Source of the DNA: Anaerolineae bacterium
GTDB lineage: Bacteria > Chloroflexota > Anaerolineae > Aggregatilineales > Phototrophicaceae
Reading direction: 5' to 3'
NCBI GenBank assembly: GCA_022820125.1
Contig: JAJEGA010000057.1
Span: forward strand, 1 to 64,000
Length of the DNA: 64,000 nt
Part shown: positions 33,452 through 42,294 of the stretch, piece by piece
Position numbering within the stretch: the stretch's first letter is position 1
Layout: each line of letters opens with the position of its first letter
Notes under the pieces: generated by a model
The model's database searches: none
The model's input: only the letters and a program-made list of their open reading frames with translations
What the model was told of the DNA's origin: nothing
Made by a program: the position numbers and the translations under genes

Positions 33452-34868
33452 CCCCGTCATCAGATTGCCGTGGCCCGCTTTCGTCTACGAGCTCGCTGAA
33501 CTGATCAAATCCATTTCCGATGCGCCGCCGCTGTATCTGGTCGGGGGCGCGGTGCGCGATGCTTATTTGCGGCGGGCGATAGGCGATATTGATGTGGCGG
33601 TCGATGGCGATGCCATCATGTTAGCGCGCCTCGTCGCCGATGCCTGGAAGGCTGACATTTACATCATGGATCGCGAGCGTGATGTGGCGCGGGTGTTCGT
33701 CAGCCGTGACGACCGCGCTTTCACGATTGACTTCGCCAAGTTCCGCGGCGCGACACTGGCGGACGACCTGCGCGATCGCGACTTCACCGTGAACGCGATG
33801 GCGGCTGATCTGCTTGGCGATCCGGGCGTCCTGATTGATCCGCTCGAGGGCTTGGCTGACCTGCGCATGAAGATTCTGCGCCGCTGCTCGCCGCGCTCGA
33901 TCGCGAATGATCCGCTACGGGTCTTGAGAGCGGTCAGGCTGAGCGCGCAATTTGAGCTGAAGATTCACCCGCTCACGGCGAAAGATATGCGAGGAGCCGT
34001 CGGCAAGTTGCGAATGTCGTCGCCGGAACGCGTCCGTGATGAGTTTTTCAAGCTGCTGGGGCTGGAGCAGGCGGCGCGCGGGCTGCGCGTTCTGGCGCAT
34101 ATAGGCGCGCTGGGGCAGGCGCTTCCTCTTGAGAGCGGCGAGTTGGATGCTGCTCTGGCTGTGGTTGAGCGCATGAGGGCGATACTCACTGCCATCAGCA
34201 GCCGGCGAACGGACAATACGGCGGCGGCTTTTGATCTAGGCATGTTGGTCATTCAGCTGGACCGATTTCGCCCGTCGCTGCAAGCGCATCTCGATCAGGT
34301 TTACGGCAACGGTCGCAGCCATGCGCAGTTGCTGATGCTGGCGGCATTGCTTCATCAGGATGGCGCGAGGACGTTGCAGGGGCGCGACAGGGTTTCGTCT
34401 CGGCGGGCTGAGGCGGCTGCGCGTTCTCTGCGATTGACTAAAGATGAGAGACGAAAACTCCCAGCGGCGGTAGCCAATTGCGGCGTCATTCTTGAGCGCA
34501 TAAACTGGACGGCGCTGGACCTGCACCGCTTCTGGCATCGGCTGAAGGAGAGCGGGATTGACGCCATCCTGCTGGGCGCGGCGATTGTGCTGGGCACGGA
34601 GGGCAGTCGGCTCCAGCAGGCGGAATGGCTGAGAACTGTCGAGGGGACAAGGCGTCTGCTTGATGCCTACTTCAACCGTTACGATGAGATCGTGAATCCG
34701 GAGCCCTTGCTTGACGGCAGGGATGTACAGGACTTGCTGGGCATCGGTTCAGGACCAAAGGTCGGGGGCGTTTTGACGGCTTTACGCGAGGCGCAAGCGA
34801 CGGGCGAGATCAGGTCAATTGAGGAAGCGCGCGAGTTTGCCTTGCGGTGGGCGGGAGGGGGTAGGTAA
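33444..34868 (+). CDS. cca: CCA tRNA nucleotidyltransferase / poly(A) polymerase family protein
   Basis: A 474-residue class-II nucleotidyltransferase. The head domain has YLVGGAVRDAYLRR and the catalytic GDIDVAVDGD, followed by FAKFRGATLADDLRDRDFTVNAMA and the IDPLEGLADLRMKILR segment. RNA-binding and HD-like helical regions follow, including LLMLAALLHQDGA. Such proteins add CCA to tRNA 3' ends or, in split systems, only part of it. With no second copy visible here, the specificity (CCA, CC or A) is not settled. It overlaps hpt. Confidence 0.88.
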   Translation: MNDPVIRLPWPAFVYELAELIKSISDAPPLYLVGGAVRDAYLRRAIGDIDVAVDGDAIMLARLVADAWKADIYIMDRERDVARVFVSRDDRAFTIDFAKFRGATLADDLRDRDFTVNAMAADLLGDPGVLIDPLEGLADLRMKILRRCSPRSIANDPLRVLRAVRLSAQFELKIHPLTAKDMRGAVGKLRMSSPERVRDEFFKLLGLEQAARGLRVLAHIGALGQALPLESGELDAALAVVERMRAILTAISSRRTDNTAAAFDLGMLVIQLDRFRPSLQAHLDQVYGNGRSHAQLLMLAALLHQDGARTLQGRDRVSSRRAEAAARSLRLTKDERRKLPAAVANCGVILERINWTALDLHRFWHRLKESGIDAILLGAAIVLGTEGSRLQQAEWLRTVEGTRRLLDAYFNRYDEIVNPEPLLDGRDVQDLLGIGSGPKVGGVLTALREAQATGEIRSIEEAREFALRWAGGGR

Positions 34869-34899
34869 GCGCCATTGGCGGGTGTTGTACATGCAATTT

Positions 34900-35125
34900 T
34901 CACCGCAGCGACAAGAGAGGATTCAGAGAACACAGAAGTAGAACAAAGTAAGTAATTCGAAAAGGGCGATGCTAATCTGATTGGAGAGCTGTAGGGGCGA
35001 GACTTGTCTCGCCCACTATGTCGCTATTGTACATGTGGGCGACTCAAGAGTCGCCCCTACCACGTTCCTTCATTTTGTTGCATCACTTTATTGGACTTAC
35101 TGAGATTTTTTGGTGCGGCGTGTTA
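34900..35125. repeat. MITE-like composite repeat, copy B
   Basis: The left part, TTCACCGCAG...CACAGAAGTAGAACAAAGTAAGTAAT, resembles 36365-36420. The middle is the twin palindrome at 34989-35061. The right part, CATCACTTTATTGGACTTAC then TGAGATTTTTT, matches copy A. AAGTAAGT on the left and ACTTACTT-like bases on the right are inverted. No gene is inside. Confidence 0.6.
34989..35061. repeat. REPIN-like twin palindrome
   Basis: CTGTAGGGGCGAGAC/GTCTCGCCC and GGGCGACTC/GAGTCGCCCCTAC lie head to head with inverted outer ends. Confidence 0.75.
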
Positions 35126-35159
35126 ATGACTTCAAGAATTAGCGCCGCGCCGGAAATGT

Positions 35160-35741
35160 TCATTCTTGCCCGGCGCCCGCAGTTGCGCGAAACTGGAAAA
35201 AGAGCAGCAGTGTGCGCCCGTATTTGCGCTGTTGGATCGCTTCGAGATGGGCGAAGGTCGGCAGCGCAGCGTATTCATGCGGATCGATCTGAACGATGAC
35301 GCGGCTGTCGGGCAAGCGCCAGGTAAGGTTCGCATCGAAAGCCGCGAGGGTTTTGAGCCAGATGCCATGGTATTGAGGCGGCGCCACGTAAATGAAGTGA
35401 TAGTGCCGATCGGGGCGGCGAGCGATCAAGTCAAAGGCGTCGCGTCTTGTCACGCGGGCTCTCGCCCCGAGGCCGGTTATGCCAAGATTCTGATGGATGG
35501 TTTTGACCGCGCGCCGGTCCAGCTCATTGAAGCGGGCGAAGGTGGCGCCGCGGCTCAGCGCTTCAATGCCGACGCTGCCGGTGCCGGCGAAGAGATCAAG
35601 GAAGTTCGCTTTGGGGATGTCGCTGCCAATGATATTGAACAGCGCCTCTTTCACCCGGTCCATTATCGGGCGTGTGCCCTCGCCGGGCACGGGTTTCAGT
35701 TTCATGCCGCGGGCAGTGCCAGCGATAACGCGCAGGGACAC
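35160..35741 (-). CDS. rsmD: 16S rRNA (guanine-N2)-methyltransferase RsmD family
   Basis: A 193-residue SAM-dependent methyltransferase expected to methylate G966 of 16S rRNA. RVIAGTARGMKLKPVPG, TRPIMDRVKEALFNIIG and the SAM motif FLDLFAGTGSVGIEALSRGA are characteristic. Catalytic motif IV, usually DPPY or DPPF, reads APPQY (FIYVAPPQYHG), so the motif Asp is replaced by Ala. This may be a lineage variant. The start is GTG with AGGAC six bases upstream. Confidence 0.87.
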   Translation of the reverse strand: MSLRVIAGTARGMKLKPVPGEGTRPIMDRVKEALFNIIGSDIPKANFLDLFAGTGSVGIEALSRGATFARFNELDRRAVKTIHQNLGITGLGARARVTRRDAFDLIARRPDRHYHFIYVAPPQYHGIWLKTLAAFDANLTWRLPDSRVIVQIDPHEYAALPTFAHLEAIQQRKYGRTLLLFFQFRATAGAGQE

Positions 35742-35837
35742 CGTTAGTCCTATCGCTCAAGCATTAGGCGTTTGGCGCTAGAATTGGAGACGCGCGCCGC
35801 GGTTGCGCCGCCGGATCGCGCCCGTGCGACAGCGTGC

Positions 35838-36197
35838 TTATGGCGTAGCGCCGCCAACATCCTCGATGCGCTGCTTGAGCATTCTTGTCAGCATCATATA
35901 ACGATCATCGAAGCTGGATTCGAGGTCGTTAGCGCCGTGCTGTCCTTCCGCGTGGGAGGTCACCCGCACCGCCGAAAGCGCCTGCTCGGTGATCGAGAGC
36001 GCCTGCTGAAAAGAAGCGGCGGCGGCGGTCATATCGCCATTGGCTTTGTAGGTCAAGCCCATCCCGTAGTGGGCGTCAACGCTTTCCGGGCTGGAGGCGA
36101 TCACCTCTTTGAAGAGCCGCAGCGCGCCCGGGTTATCGCCATCGCGGTGCAACCGCCAGGCTCTGCCAATCTTCTCGGCTGAGGGTAAGGTAGACAT
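35838..36197 (-). CDS. Small TPR protein
   Basis: A 119-residue soluble protein with about two tetratricopeptide repeats at residues 8-75 (ALRLFKEVIASSPESVDAHYGMGLTYKANGDMTAAAASFQQAL). A C-terminal helix follows that contains FDDRYMMLTRMLKQRIEDVG. TPRs mediate protein contacts; the partner is unknown. GGAAGGAAAA lies just before the ATG. It is transcribed toward rsmD on the same strand, 96 bases away. Confidence 0.75.
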   Translation of the reverse strand: MSTLPSAEKIGRAWRLHRDGDNPGALRLFKEVIASSPESVDAHYGMGLTYKANGDMTAAAASFQQALSITEQALSAVRVTSHAEGQHGANDLESSFDDRYMMLTRMLKQRIEDVGGATP

Positions 36198-36464
36198 GCG
36201 TTTTCCTTCCGGTAATCAAATGAGCGTCTTGAAATCGCTAGCGGCGACATTAGGGCAGGCGGGAATTCAACTGTATTTTACCGAAAAGTCCTTGTTCCGC
36301 TAGCGACATAAGTTGGAGGGGGCGGTAGATTTGCGTGTAAGCGGATGTGCCGAACGCTGGGCAGATATTTGCACCGCAGAAGACGGGAGGCAACACAGAA
36401 ATAGAACAAAGTAAGTAATGAGAAAAGGTCGATCAGATATGGACGGACAAATCGTAATCGAAAA

Positions 36465-36563
36465 CTGTAGGGGCGTTTCGCTGAAACGCCCGAAAAGCAA
36501 CGCATGAGCACATCAGCGGACAGAAAATATGCCGACGGGCGGCTCAGCGTGCCGCCCCTACAG
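36465..36563. repeat. REPIN-like twin palindrome
   Basis: CTGTAGGGGCGTTTCG/GAAACGCCC on the left and GGGCGGCTC/GTGCCGCCCCTACAG on the right. The left palindrome core is nearly the same as in 11691-11767, but the spacer is longer. Confidence 0.75.
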
Positions 36564-36654
36564 CACACGCATTTTTTCGCACGACTAACTTGGAACTACT
36601 GAGGCAACACAGAGGCTGTGCGGCGGCGGCGAAAAATACAGTACGGAACAAGCC

Positions 36655-36709
36655 TTGTAGGGGCGTTTCAGCGCCGCGCGCAGACACAGCGGGTCAAACG
36701 ACCCTACAG
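36655..36709. repeat. REPIN-like twin palindrome, degenerate
   Basis: TTGTAGGGGCGTTTCAGCGC on the left and GGGTCAAACGACCCTACAG on the right. Confidence 0.6.
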
Positions 36710-36986
36710 CATTCGATTAAACTGTGGCCGAGACCTATGCGAAACGCGCCTTTTCTTAGTAATTCGATATCGATCTTTTGCCTCTGCCTATGACTTTTAG
36801 TTGCGGACAGGCTCTACAGATTCCGAGTATAAAAATCACCGTCATCATTTGCATTCCAGCTTGTATCTACTGAGGACACGGAGGCAGCGCGATCGGGACT
36901 CTTGGCTTCATAGTGGGATAGCGTCTTGTTGGCTATTTTGCCTGGTGATATGCTTCGTTTGTTTGCAAGCTAAATCTTGATACGTT

Positions 36987-37451
36987 ATGCGGATTCGACT
37001 GGCGGAAGCATCGGACATGCGCGCCGCCGCCCAGCTTTGGTTTGATCGCGTTACTTTGCTGCAGCAGACTGACCCGGGCATTCAGCTTCTGCCTGATGCG
37101 CGGGCGCAATGGTCCGCCGCCGCCGCGAGCTGGATTAGCGATGAGCGTACGCGGTTTCTGGTGGCGGAAGATAAGGGGCGGCTGATAGGTTTCAGCGTCG
37201 TGCGCATTGCCGCTGGACGCCCGGGCTTAAAGCCGCCATGCCGGGGCATCATGCTTGAGATGGCGCTGGACTTGCATGAAACGCATCGCGGCTTGAGCGA
37301 GCAATTGCTGGAGCGGGTGAAGCGCTGGCTGGCGGAGATGGGCGCGACCCAACTTGAGATTGAGGCGCCGGCGCGCTATCAGGTGGAAGCGGCATACTGG
37401 CGCGCGCAGGGTGGCGTTCCGCGTGCTGAAAGGCTGGTGCTGCCTTTATGA
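36987..37451 (+). CDS. GNAT-family N-acetyltransferase
   Basis: A 154-residue acetyltransferase-like protein. It opens MRIRLAEASDMRAAAQLWFD, has FLVAEDKGRLIGFSVVRIA (beta-2/3), and a CoA-binding region EMALDLHETHRGLSEQLLERV lacking the usual glycine-rich signature, so activity is uncertain. Substrate unknown. Its stop overlaps the next GNAT start as ATGA. The two may derive from a duplication, as both open with a matching RLAE segment. Confidence 0.7.
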   Translation: MRIRLAEASDMRAAAQLWFDRVTLLQQTDPGIQLLPDARAQWSAAAASWISDERTRFLVAEDKGRLIGFSVVRIAAGRPGLKPPCRGIMLEMALDLHETHRGLSEQLLERVKRWLAEMGATQLEIEAPARYQVEAAYWRAQGGVPRAERLVLPL

Positions 37452-37930
37452 TTCGGCTGGCGGAAGTGAAGGATGCCGAGCGCATCGGCGAATTATGGGC
37501 GGAGATGGCGCGCTACCACGCGGCGATTGATCCGCAGACGTTTCGGCCGGCGGCGAAGGGCGCCGAATTGTATGCGCGCAGCATCTTGGATCGGCTGTCT
37601 GATGACGATGCGCGCGTGCTTGTGGCTGAGATTGATGGCGTGGTTGTCGGCTACGTCAATGGCATCATCGCCGATATCACAACAGAAATGTTTCTGCCGC
37701 TGCGCTGCGGCTTGTTGGCGGATATTTACCTGGAAGCGGATTTTCGCCGGCGCGGTTTGGGTCTACAGTTGGTCGAACGCTTGACGCTTTGGTTTCGCTC
37801 GCGCGGGGCGCTTCACTTTGAATGGCACGTCAGCGCTGGAAACCGCGAGGCGCTGGCGTTTTGGAAGGCGATTGGCGGCGAAACCACGATGCTGCGGATG
37901 CGAGCGTCGATACCGGAGGTGGATGGATGA
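37448..37930 (+). CDS. GNAT-family N-acetyltransferase
   Basis: A 160-residue acetyltransferase. The motifs are clear: RVLVAEIDGVVVGYVNGII, then LLADIYLEADFRRRGLGLQLVERL with a good R-R-G-L-G CoA loop, and WHVSAGNREALAFWKAIGG for the last part of the fold. Substrate unknown. It overlaps both neighbours by four bases (upstream GNAT, downstream alaX). Confidence 0.85.
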   Translation: MIRLAEVKDAERIGELWAEMARYHAAIDPQTFRPAAKGAELYARSILDRLSDDDARVLVAEIDGVVVGYVNGIIADITTEMFLPLRCGLLADIYLEADFRRRGLGLQLVERLTLWFRSRGALHFEWHVSAGNREALAFWKAIGGETTMLRMRASIPEVDG

Positions 37931-38634
37931 CGGATCTGCTTTACTTAAAAGACAGCTATTTGAAGGCGTTTGAGGCGACGGTCGTTGGGCATGATGTTGA
38001 GCGGAACGGCGTACTGCTCGACCGTTCCGCATTTTATCCCGGGGGCGGCGGGCAACTGCCCGATCAGGGCGCGTTATGGCAAGGAGACACGCAATTTCGC
38101 GTTAGCAAAACGCGGCGGGGCAACAGGCATGTTATTGATGGCGAGTTGCCCGGGATTGGCAGCTGTGTGCGGGGCGAGCTTGATTGGGATCGGCGTTACA
38201 AGATCATGCGCACGCATACGGCGATGCATATCCTGTGCGGCGTGATCTGGCGCGATTATCAGGCGAGCGTCACCGGCGGCAATATGGATATCCTCAGCGG
38301 GCGGATGGATTTCGAGTTTGAACGGCTGGCGCCGGAAGTGATCGCGGAGATTGAAAGGAAGATCAATCTTGAAGTTGAGGCGGCGCGCGCCGTCAAGATC
38401 GAGCTCCTCCCGCGCGAAACGGCTTTTGAGATACCGGATCTGATTCGCACCAAAATCAATCTTCTGCCGGAGAACATTCAAGTGGTGCGGACGGTTGAGA
38501 TCGTTGGTTTGGATCTGCAGGCGGATGGCGGCACGCATGTCGCCAACACGAGCGAAGTTGGCGCGATTAAGATCAGCAAGTACAAGAGCAAGGGCGGCAT
38601 CAACAAACGGCTTTATGTGGAGCTCGCGGATTGA
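37927..38634 (+). CDS. alaX: Alanyl-tRNA editing protein AlaX
   Basis: A 235-residue free-standing editing enzyme that hydrolyses mischarged Ser- or Gly-tRNA(Ala). The AlaX-M type glycine-rich segment AFYPGGGGQLPDQG is present at about 36-48. The zinc site has H97 and H101 in THTAMHIL and the His in ADGGTHVANTSEVG; the Cys of the classical CGGTH form is Asp here. It starts as ATGA over the GNAT stop and overlaps the next gene by one base. Confidence 0.9.
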   Translation: MTDLLYLKDSYLKAFEATVVGHDVERNGVLLDRSAFYPGGGGQLPDQGALWQGDTQFRVSKTRRGNRHVIDGELPGIGSCVRGELDWDRRYKIMRTHTAMHILCGVIWRDYQASVTGGNMDILSGRMDFEFERLAPEVIAEIERKINLEVEAARAVKIELLPRETAFEIPDLIRTKINLLPENIQVVRTVEIVGLDLQADGGTHVANTSEVGAIKISKYKSKGGINKRLYVELAD

Positions 38635-39338
38635 TGCGTTATTTGCACCCGGTCCAGGCTCATGAGCGCTTTGTGGCGAGCGGATGTTATCGTTTTTCCA
38701 AGAATGGGGAGGCGCTGGCGAAGACGGAATCCTGGACGATGCACGCGCATCCGGATGGGGAGCGATTTGTTCGCGTTGATGTAGACGCGCGGCAGGAAGA
38801 AGGCAAGTCGATTCTTGCTGAAGCGCTGCTGGACCGGGATCGGGCTTGCGTTCGCTTCGACGTCCGCTATGAGAACGACAGGTTTGAAGGCGGAATTAAG
38901 AAGCTCCGCGCGACCTACCAACGGGCGGACGGAAGCCTGCGGATCGGCTACAGTGTGAATGAAGGCGAGCGCAAGTACCGCGAGCTTGGGCTGCCGGACG
39001 AGGCTTTGCTGGACATACCGCTGCTGGTTTTTCGTGGCGGCGTGATTAAGGCGATGGCGGCGCGGGCTGGCGGCGGGCTGTCCATTTATGTGCCCATGTT
39101 TGAGCACGCGCAGCTATGCCCCGGTGTATTGCAGCAGGTCGAGTCGCTGATTGAGCGGGCCGGCGAAGATGTTTTGTCTTTGGGCAATCGCGTCATATCA
39201 GCCAGCCGTTATCGTTACCGCGACCGGGCGATGATGTACTGGATAGACCAGCATGACCTGATTGTTAAGCGGTTAAACAGCTTCAAGCAGCATGAGATTG
39301 CGGTGACAATCAGCAATTATGCGGCGCCGGTATCGTAG
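38634..39338 (+). CDS. Conserved-looking protein of unknown function
   Basis: I do not recognise this 234-residue protein. It has no signal peptide or membrane segment. The sequence alternates strand-like stretches (ESWTMHAHPDGERFVRVDVDAR, CVRFDVRYENDRFEGGIKKL), suggesting a beta-sandwich or barrel. The ATG overlaps the alaX stop (TGATG), so it is probably translated with AlaX. The end contains YWIDQHDLIVKRLNSF. The gap after it (39339-39473) holds a C-rich stretch and a decayed MITE right end. Confidence 0.65.
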   Translation: MRYLHPVQAHERFVASGCYRFSKNGEALAKTESWTMHAHPDGERFVRVDVDARQEEGKSILAEALLDRDRACVRFDVRYENDRFEGGIKKLRATYQRADGSLRIGYSVNEGERKYRELGLPDEALLDIPLLVFRGGVIKAMAARAGGGLSIYVPMFEHAQLCPGVLQQVESLIERAGEDVLSLGNRVISASRYRYRDRAMMYWIDQHDLIVKRLNSFKQHEIAVTISNYAAPVS

Positions 39339-39473
39339 CGTGATGACGGGGATGGGAAATGGTCGCAATCCTACCCCATCCCCCGGCCCCTTCCCCAGCG
39401 AGCTAGAGAAGGGGACTTTACTGAGCGGGATAGTATTTCGCATAACTAACTTGGCACTGTTAGGGCGCGCATC

Positions 39474-40463
39474 ATGATAAAGCGATTGCAGATATTCTTG
39501 GGTCCGCGCCGCTTTCGCGCCTTGTTGGCGCTGCTGGGCGCGACCGGGCTCGCCAGCCTGGCATTAAGCGTATTAGGCGAGGCTTCGCCCCTGGCCACAG
39601 CCGCCCAGTCCCTGCTGCTGGTGGCTTTTCTGCTCGGCTCGCTGATCCTATTTCTCGGACGGCTGCCGCGTGAAGAGCGCCTTCGCTGGCTCGCAATCAT
39701 TTTGCCTTCGGCGCTAGCGATCGTTATCGGCTCGGTCGCGCTGCCGCATTTAACCGGTTTGTTCCTCGGGGCGGGCATGGGCTGGATCGTCGCCGGCATC
39801 TTTATCTTTGGCGACCCGCGGGGGCCACAGAATTATCGCGCCGCGGTCAAGGCGATGCGCAAGCGCGATTATCAGGCCGCAATTACCAGCATGACAGCCG
39901 AGATACGACAAAAGCCGCAGCAGCCTGAGCATTTTCGATTTCGCGCCGAGCTGCATCGGCTGGCGGGCGATCTCAAATCGGCGCGGGCGGATTATCAGCG
40001 TATGGCGGCGCTCGATCCGCGGTCGGCTGTGGCTTTCAACGGCTTGGCTGAAGTCGAATTGCAGGCGCGCCGGTTTGAAGACGCGCGGCGGGCTGCGCTC
40101 AAGGCGCATGAGCTGGCGCCTGATGAGTGGGTGGCGGCTTATAATCTCGGTATGATAGAAGAGAGGTTAAATCAAGACGACGCGGCATTGCGCCATCTCA
40201 ACGATGCGCTAACGCTGAAGATACCAGATTCTCGACATCGGCTGTTGGCGCATCTATACTTATGGCGAATCTACCAGCGCCGCGCTGATCTTGAATCGGC
40301 AAAGGCGGCGCTGGCCGCGCTAAAACGCGAGAAAGCCGGTCTGGAAGAATGGCAGGTCATTATGAGCGCCGATGAAGCTGAGGCGCTGCGCGCTGTATTG
40401 AGCGCCGATATTAAAGAGGCGAGCCGTCTAATCACGGACGGAGAGGCGCATGCACCGGGGTAA
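39474..40463 (+). CDS. Membrane TPR protein 1
   Basis: A 329-residue protein. Three to four hydrophobic segments lie in residues 15-115, then about four TPR-like repeats between about 120 and 300 (KAMRKRDYQAAITSMTAEI, AGDLKSARADYQRMAALDP, and later units). It is the first of three adjacent genes with the same plan. The final bases overlap the start region of the next gene. Function unknown; a membrane-bound scaffold is plausible. Confidence 0.7.
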   Translation: MIKRLQIFLGPRRFRALLALLGATGLASLALSVLGEASPLATAAQSLLLVAFLLGSLILFLGRLPREERLRWLAIILPSALAIVIGSVALPHLTGLFLGAGMGWIVAGIFIFGDPRGPQNYRAAVKAMRKRDYQAAITSMTAEIRQKPQQPEHFRFRAELHRLAGDLKSARADYQRMAALDPRSAVAFNGLAEVELQARRFEDARRAALKAHELAPDEWVAAYNLGMIEERLNQDDAALRHLNDALTLKIPDSRHRLLAHLYLWRIYQRRADLESAKAALAALKREKAGLEEWQVIMSADEAEALRAVLSADIKEASRLITDGEAHAPG

Positions 40464-40476
40464 TTGGAGAACAGAC

Positions 40477-41361
40477 ATGTCTCTGCGCCGCCTGCTGGGC
40501 TGGATAGCGGTGCTGGTCTCGGTTGCGCTGGCGGCACTGGGCTTCATCGTCTTTGTGCTCGGCGTGCTGATTGAATTGGCTGACGGCATAACCGAGCCGC
40601 TCGACCCCTATATTTCACCCGTGGCGCAGATGTCGCTGGCTGGGCTTTGCCTGTCGGCCAGCATGATCTTGCTTGGATTTCTCTTGGTGGGCGTCTTGCT
40701 GGCGCGCCAATCGCGTCAATATGGCGCAGGTTACGGCGAGGCTTATCGCCTTTTGCAGAAGCTGAAGTTCCCCGAGGCGATTCAACTGCTGGAGCGAGTG
40801 CTGGCGCGTGGCAAGATCACGCCCGATCTGCTCATGCTTTTGACCAGCGCCTACGCCTACAACGGTCAATTGGCAAAGGCGCAGGAGACGGCTGATCGCG
40901 CGGTGCGGATGTTTCCCCGTGATGCCGGCGCCTATATGACCTTGGCCAACGGGTATCGCATGCAGGCGAGTTATGGCGAGGCCGCCATCGCCCTGCAGAC
41001 GGCGGCGCAGCTTTCGCCGGCGCAGCCCATCATCTGGGCCGAGCTGGGCTTCGTGCAGCAGCTGGCGGGCGAGCACGATTCGGCGATGGAGTCCTTCAAA
41101 CATGCGGCGCTTTATTCCATGCCGTCGATGTATGCTGTTCGCGTAAACTATTTTCTGTCGCGCCATTACTTAAAGCAGGGCGAGCGCGAAAACGCCGAGC
41201 GCGCCAGCGAGCGCATGGTCGCCACCGAGCATGGGCTGCAAGCCTGGAAGTCCACTTTGCGCGCGCTTGAAGGCACCGCGTATGGCAGCCTGCTGCATTA
41301 CGAGATTGAGAAGATTGAAGAAGCCATCGCCGAGACGCAAGGCAAGAGGAAGAATAGTTGA
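40477..41361 (+). CDS. Membrane TPR protein 2
   Basis: A 294-residue protein with two membrane helices at about 8-32 and 50-76, and four or more TPR units from about 85 (YRLLQKLKFPEAIQLLERVL, NGQLAKAQETADRAVRMFP, YGEAAIALQTAAQLSP, AGEHDSAMESFKHA). ATG 40477 is chosen because TTGGAG sits seven bases before it; ATG 40450 would add nine residues. It overlaps the next gene by one base. Confidence 0.72.
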   Translation: MSLRRLLGWIAVLVSVALAALGFIVFVLGVLIELADGITEPLDPYISPVAQMSLAGLCLSASMILLGFLLVGVLLARQSRQYGAGYGEAYRLLQKLKFPEAIQLLERVLARGKITPDLLMLLTSAYAYNGQLAKAQETADRAVRMFPRDAGAYMTLANGYRMQASYGEAAIALQTAAQLSPAQPIIWAELGFVQQLAGEHDSAMESFKHAALYSMPSMYAVRVNYFLSRHYLKQGERENAERASERMVATEHGLQAWKSTLRALEGTAYGSLLHYEIEKIEEAIAETQGKRKNS

Positions 41362-42158
41362 TGATGCTTTGGCAGGTCGCGCGTGATTTGACGCGGCGGC
41401 TGCCGGAGTGGGACGCATCGGCGAAGCTGTCGCTCGCGATCGCTATCCCCATCCTGCTTCTCCTTCTTGCTGTCGGTTTTGCCGGGCCGGCTGCCATTCA
41501 GTTCCCGGCGCGAATCGGCGCGTTCTTAACGCTGGTCACGATTCAGCTTGTATTCCTGTGGGCGAATCGGCGCGATGCCTCGCCTTATCATCAGGCGCAG
41601 CAGCGTTTCATCGCTGGCGATTATCAAGCCGCGCGCGATCTGCTGGAGGCGCTGCCCGAACGCGGACGCGAATCGGTAGACGCGCTGGTCTTGCTCGGCA
41701 ATAGCTACCGTCATCTGGGGCGGCTGGATGCGGCCGGCGCCGCTTTAAGGCGCGCGTTGGAACTCAAGTCGGAGCACGATCTGGCGCTCTTCAGCCTGGG
41801 GAAACTCAATCTCGTGCGGGGCGCCTATGCCGCGGCAACCGAGTTTTTGGAGCGCGCTCTCGGTGCAGGCGCGCCGGATATCGTCAGATTTGAGTTGGGC
41901 CAAGCGCGCTTTCTGCTCGGTCATGATATGCAGGCAAGAGAGCAGCTGAAGATCGCCCTCCCCGCCCTGGCTGAAGACCCGGCGCAGTTGCTCTTACTGC
42001 GGTATTACCTGCATGTCTTGTCTGCGGGCGACATGCCAGCCAACGAGTTAATCCGCGAGCATATCGGGCACTGGCGGCTGGAGGCGCGGAAGTTCGCTGA
42101 TACGCCTTATGGCGCGCATTTGACCAAGGTTGAGCGGGACCTGCGCGCGGCGCTATAG
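41361..42158 (+). CDS. Membrane TPR protein 3
   Basis: A 265-residue protein with two hydrophobic segments at about 24-44 and 50-67, then TPR units from about 75 (FIAGDYQAARDLLEALPERG, LGRLDAAGAALRRALELK, RGAYAAATEFLERALGAG). It starts on the stop of the previous gene. All three share an N-terminal membrane pair and C-terminal repeats, which suggests duplication of an ancestor or a co-assembled set. Confidence 0.72.
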   Translation: MMLWQVARDLTRRLPEWDASAKLSLAIAIPILLLLLAVGFAGPAAIQFPARIGAFLTLVTIQLVFLWANRRDASPYHQAQQRFIAGDYQAARDLLEALPERGRESVDALVLLGNSYRHLGRLDAAGAALRRALELKSEHDLALFSLGKLNLVRGAYAAATEFLERALGAGAPDIVRFELGQARFLLGHDMQAREQLKIALPALAEDPAQLLLLRYYLHVLSAGDMPANELIREHIGHWRLEARKFADTPYGAHLTKVERDLRAAL

Positions 42159-42294
42159 CAGACTGAAGGCTTGATCCGCATTGAGATCCCCAGTGGATTA
42201 GACCGCTGACTTAACCCTTTTACCGCTTATGAAATTACGTCATAATTCCGGTGGATAGCCGTAGAGGATGCCGTCACGAAGAGGAGGTGCTTAC

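Larger units (their letters stand above)
36198..36986. other. Repeat-rich intergenic stretch with MITE-like copy C
   Basis: No gene is supported in these 789 bases. Copy C runs from about 36365 to 36605: a left part with CACAGAAATAGAACAAAGTA, the twin palindrome at 36465-36563, and a right part with CGCACGACTAACTTGGAACT. A second twin palindrome is at 36655-36709. A fragment near 36864-36890 (CTACTGAGGACACGGAGGC) looks like a decayed right end of the same element. The rest is unassigned. Confidence 0.55.
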
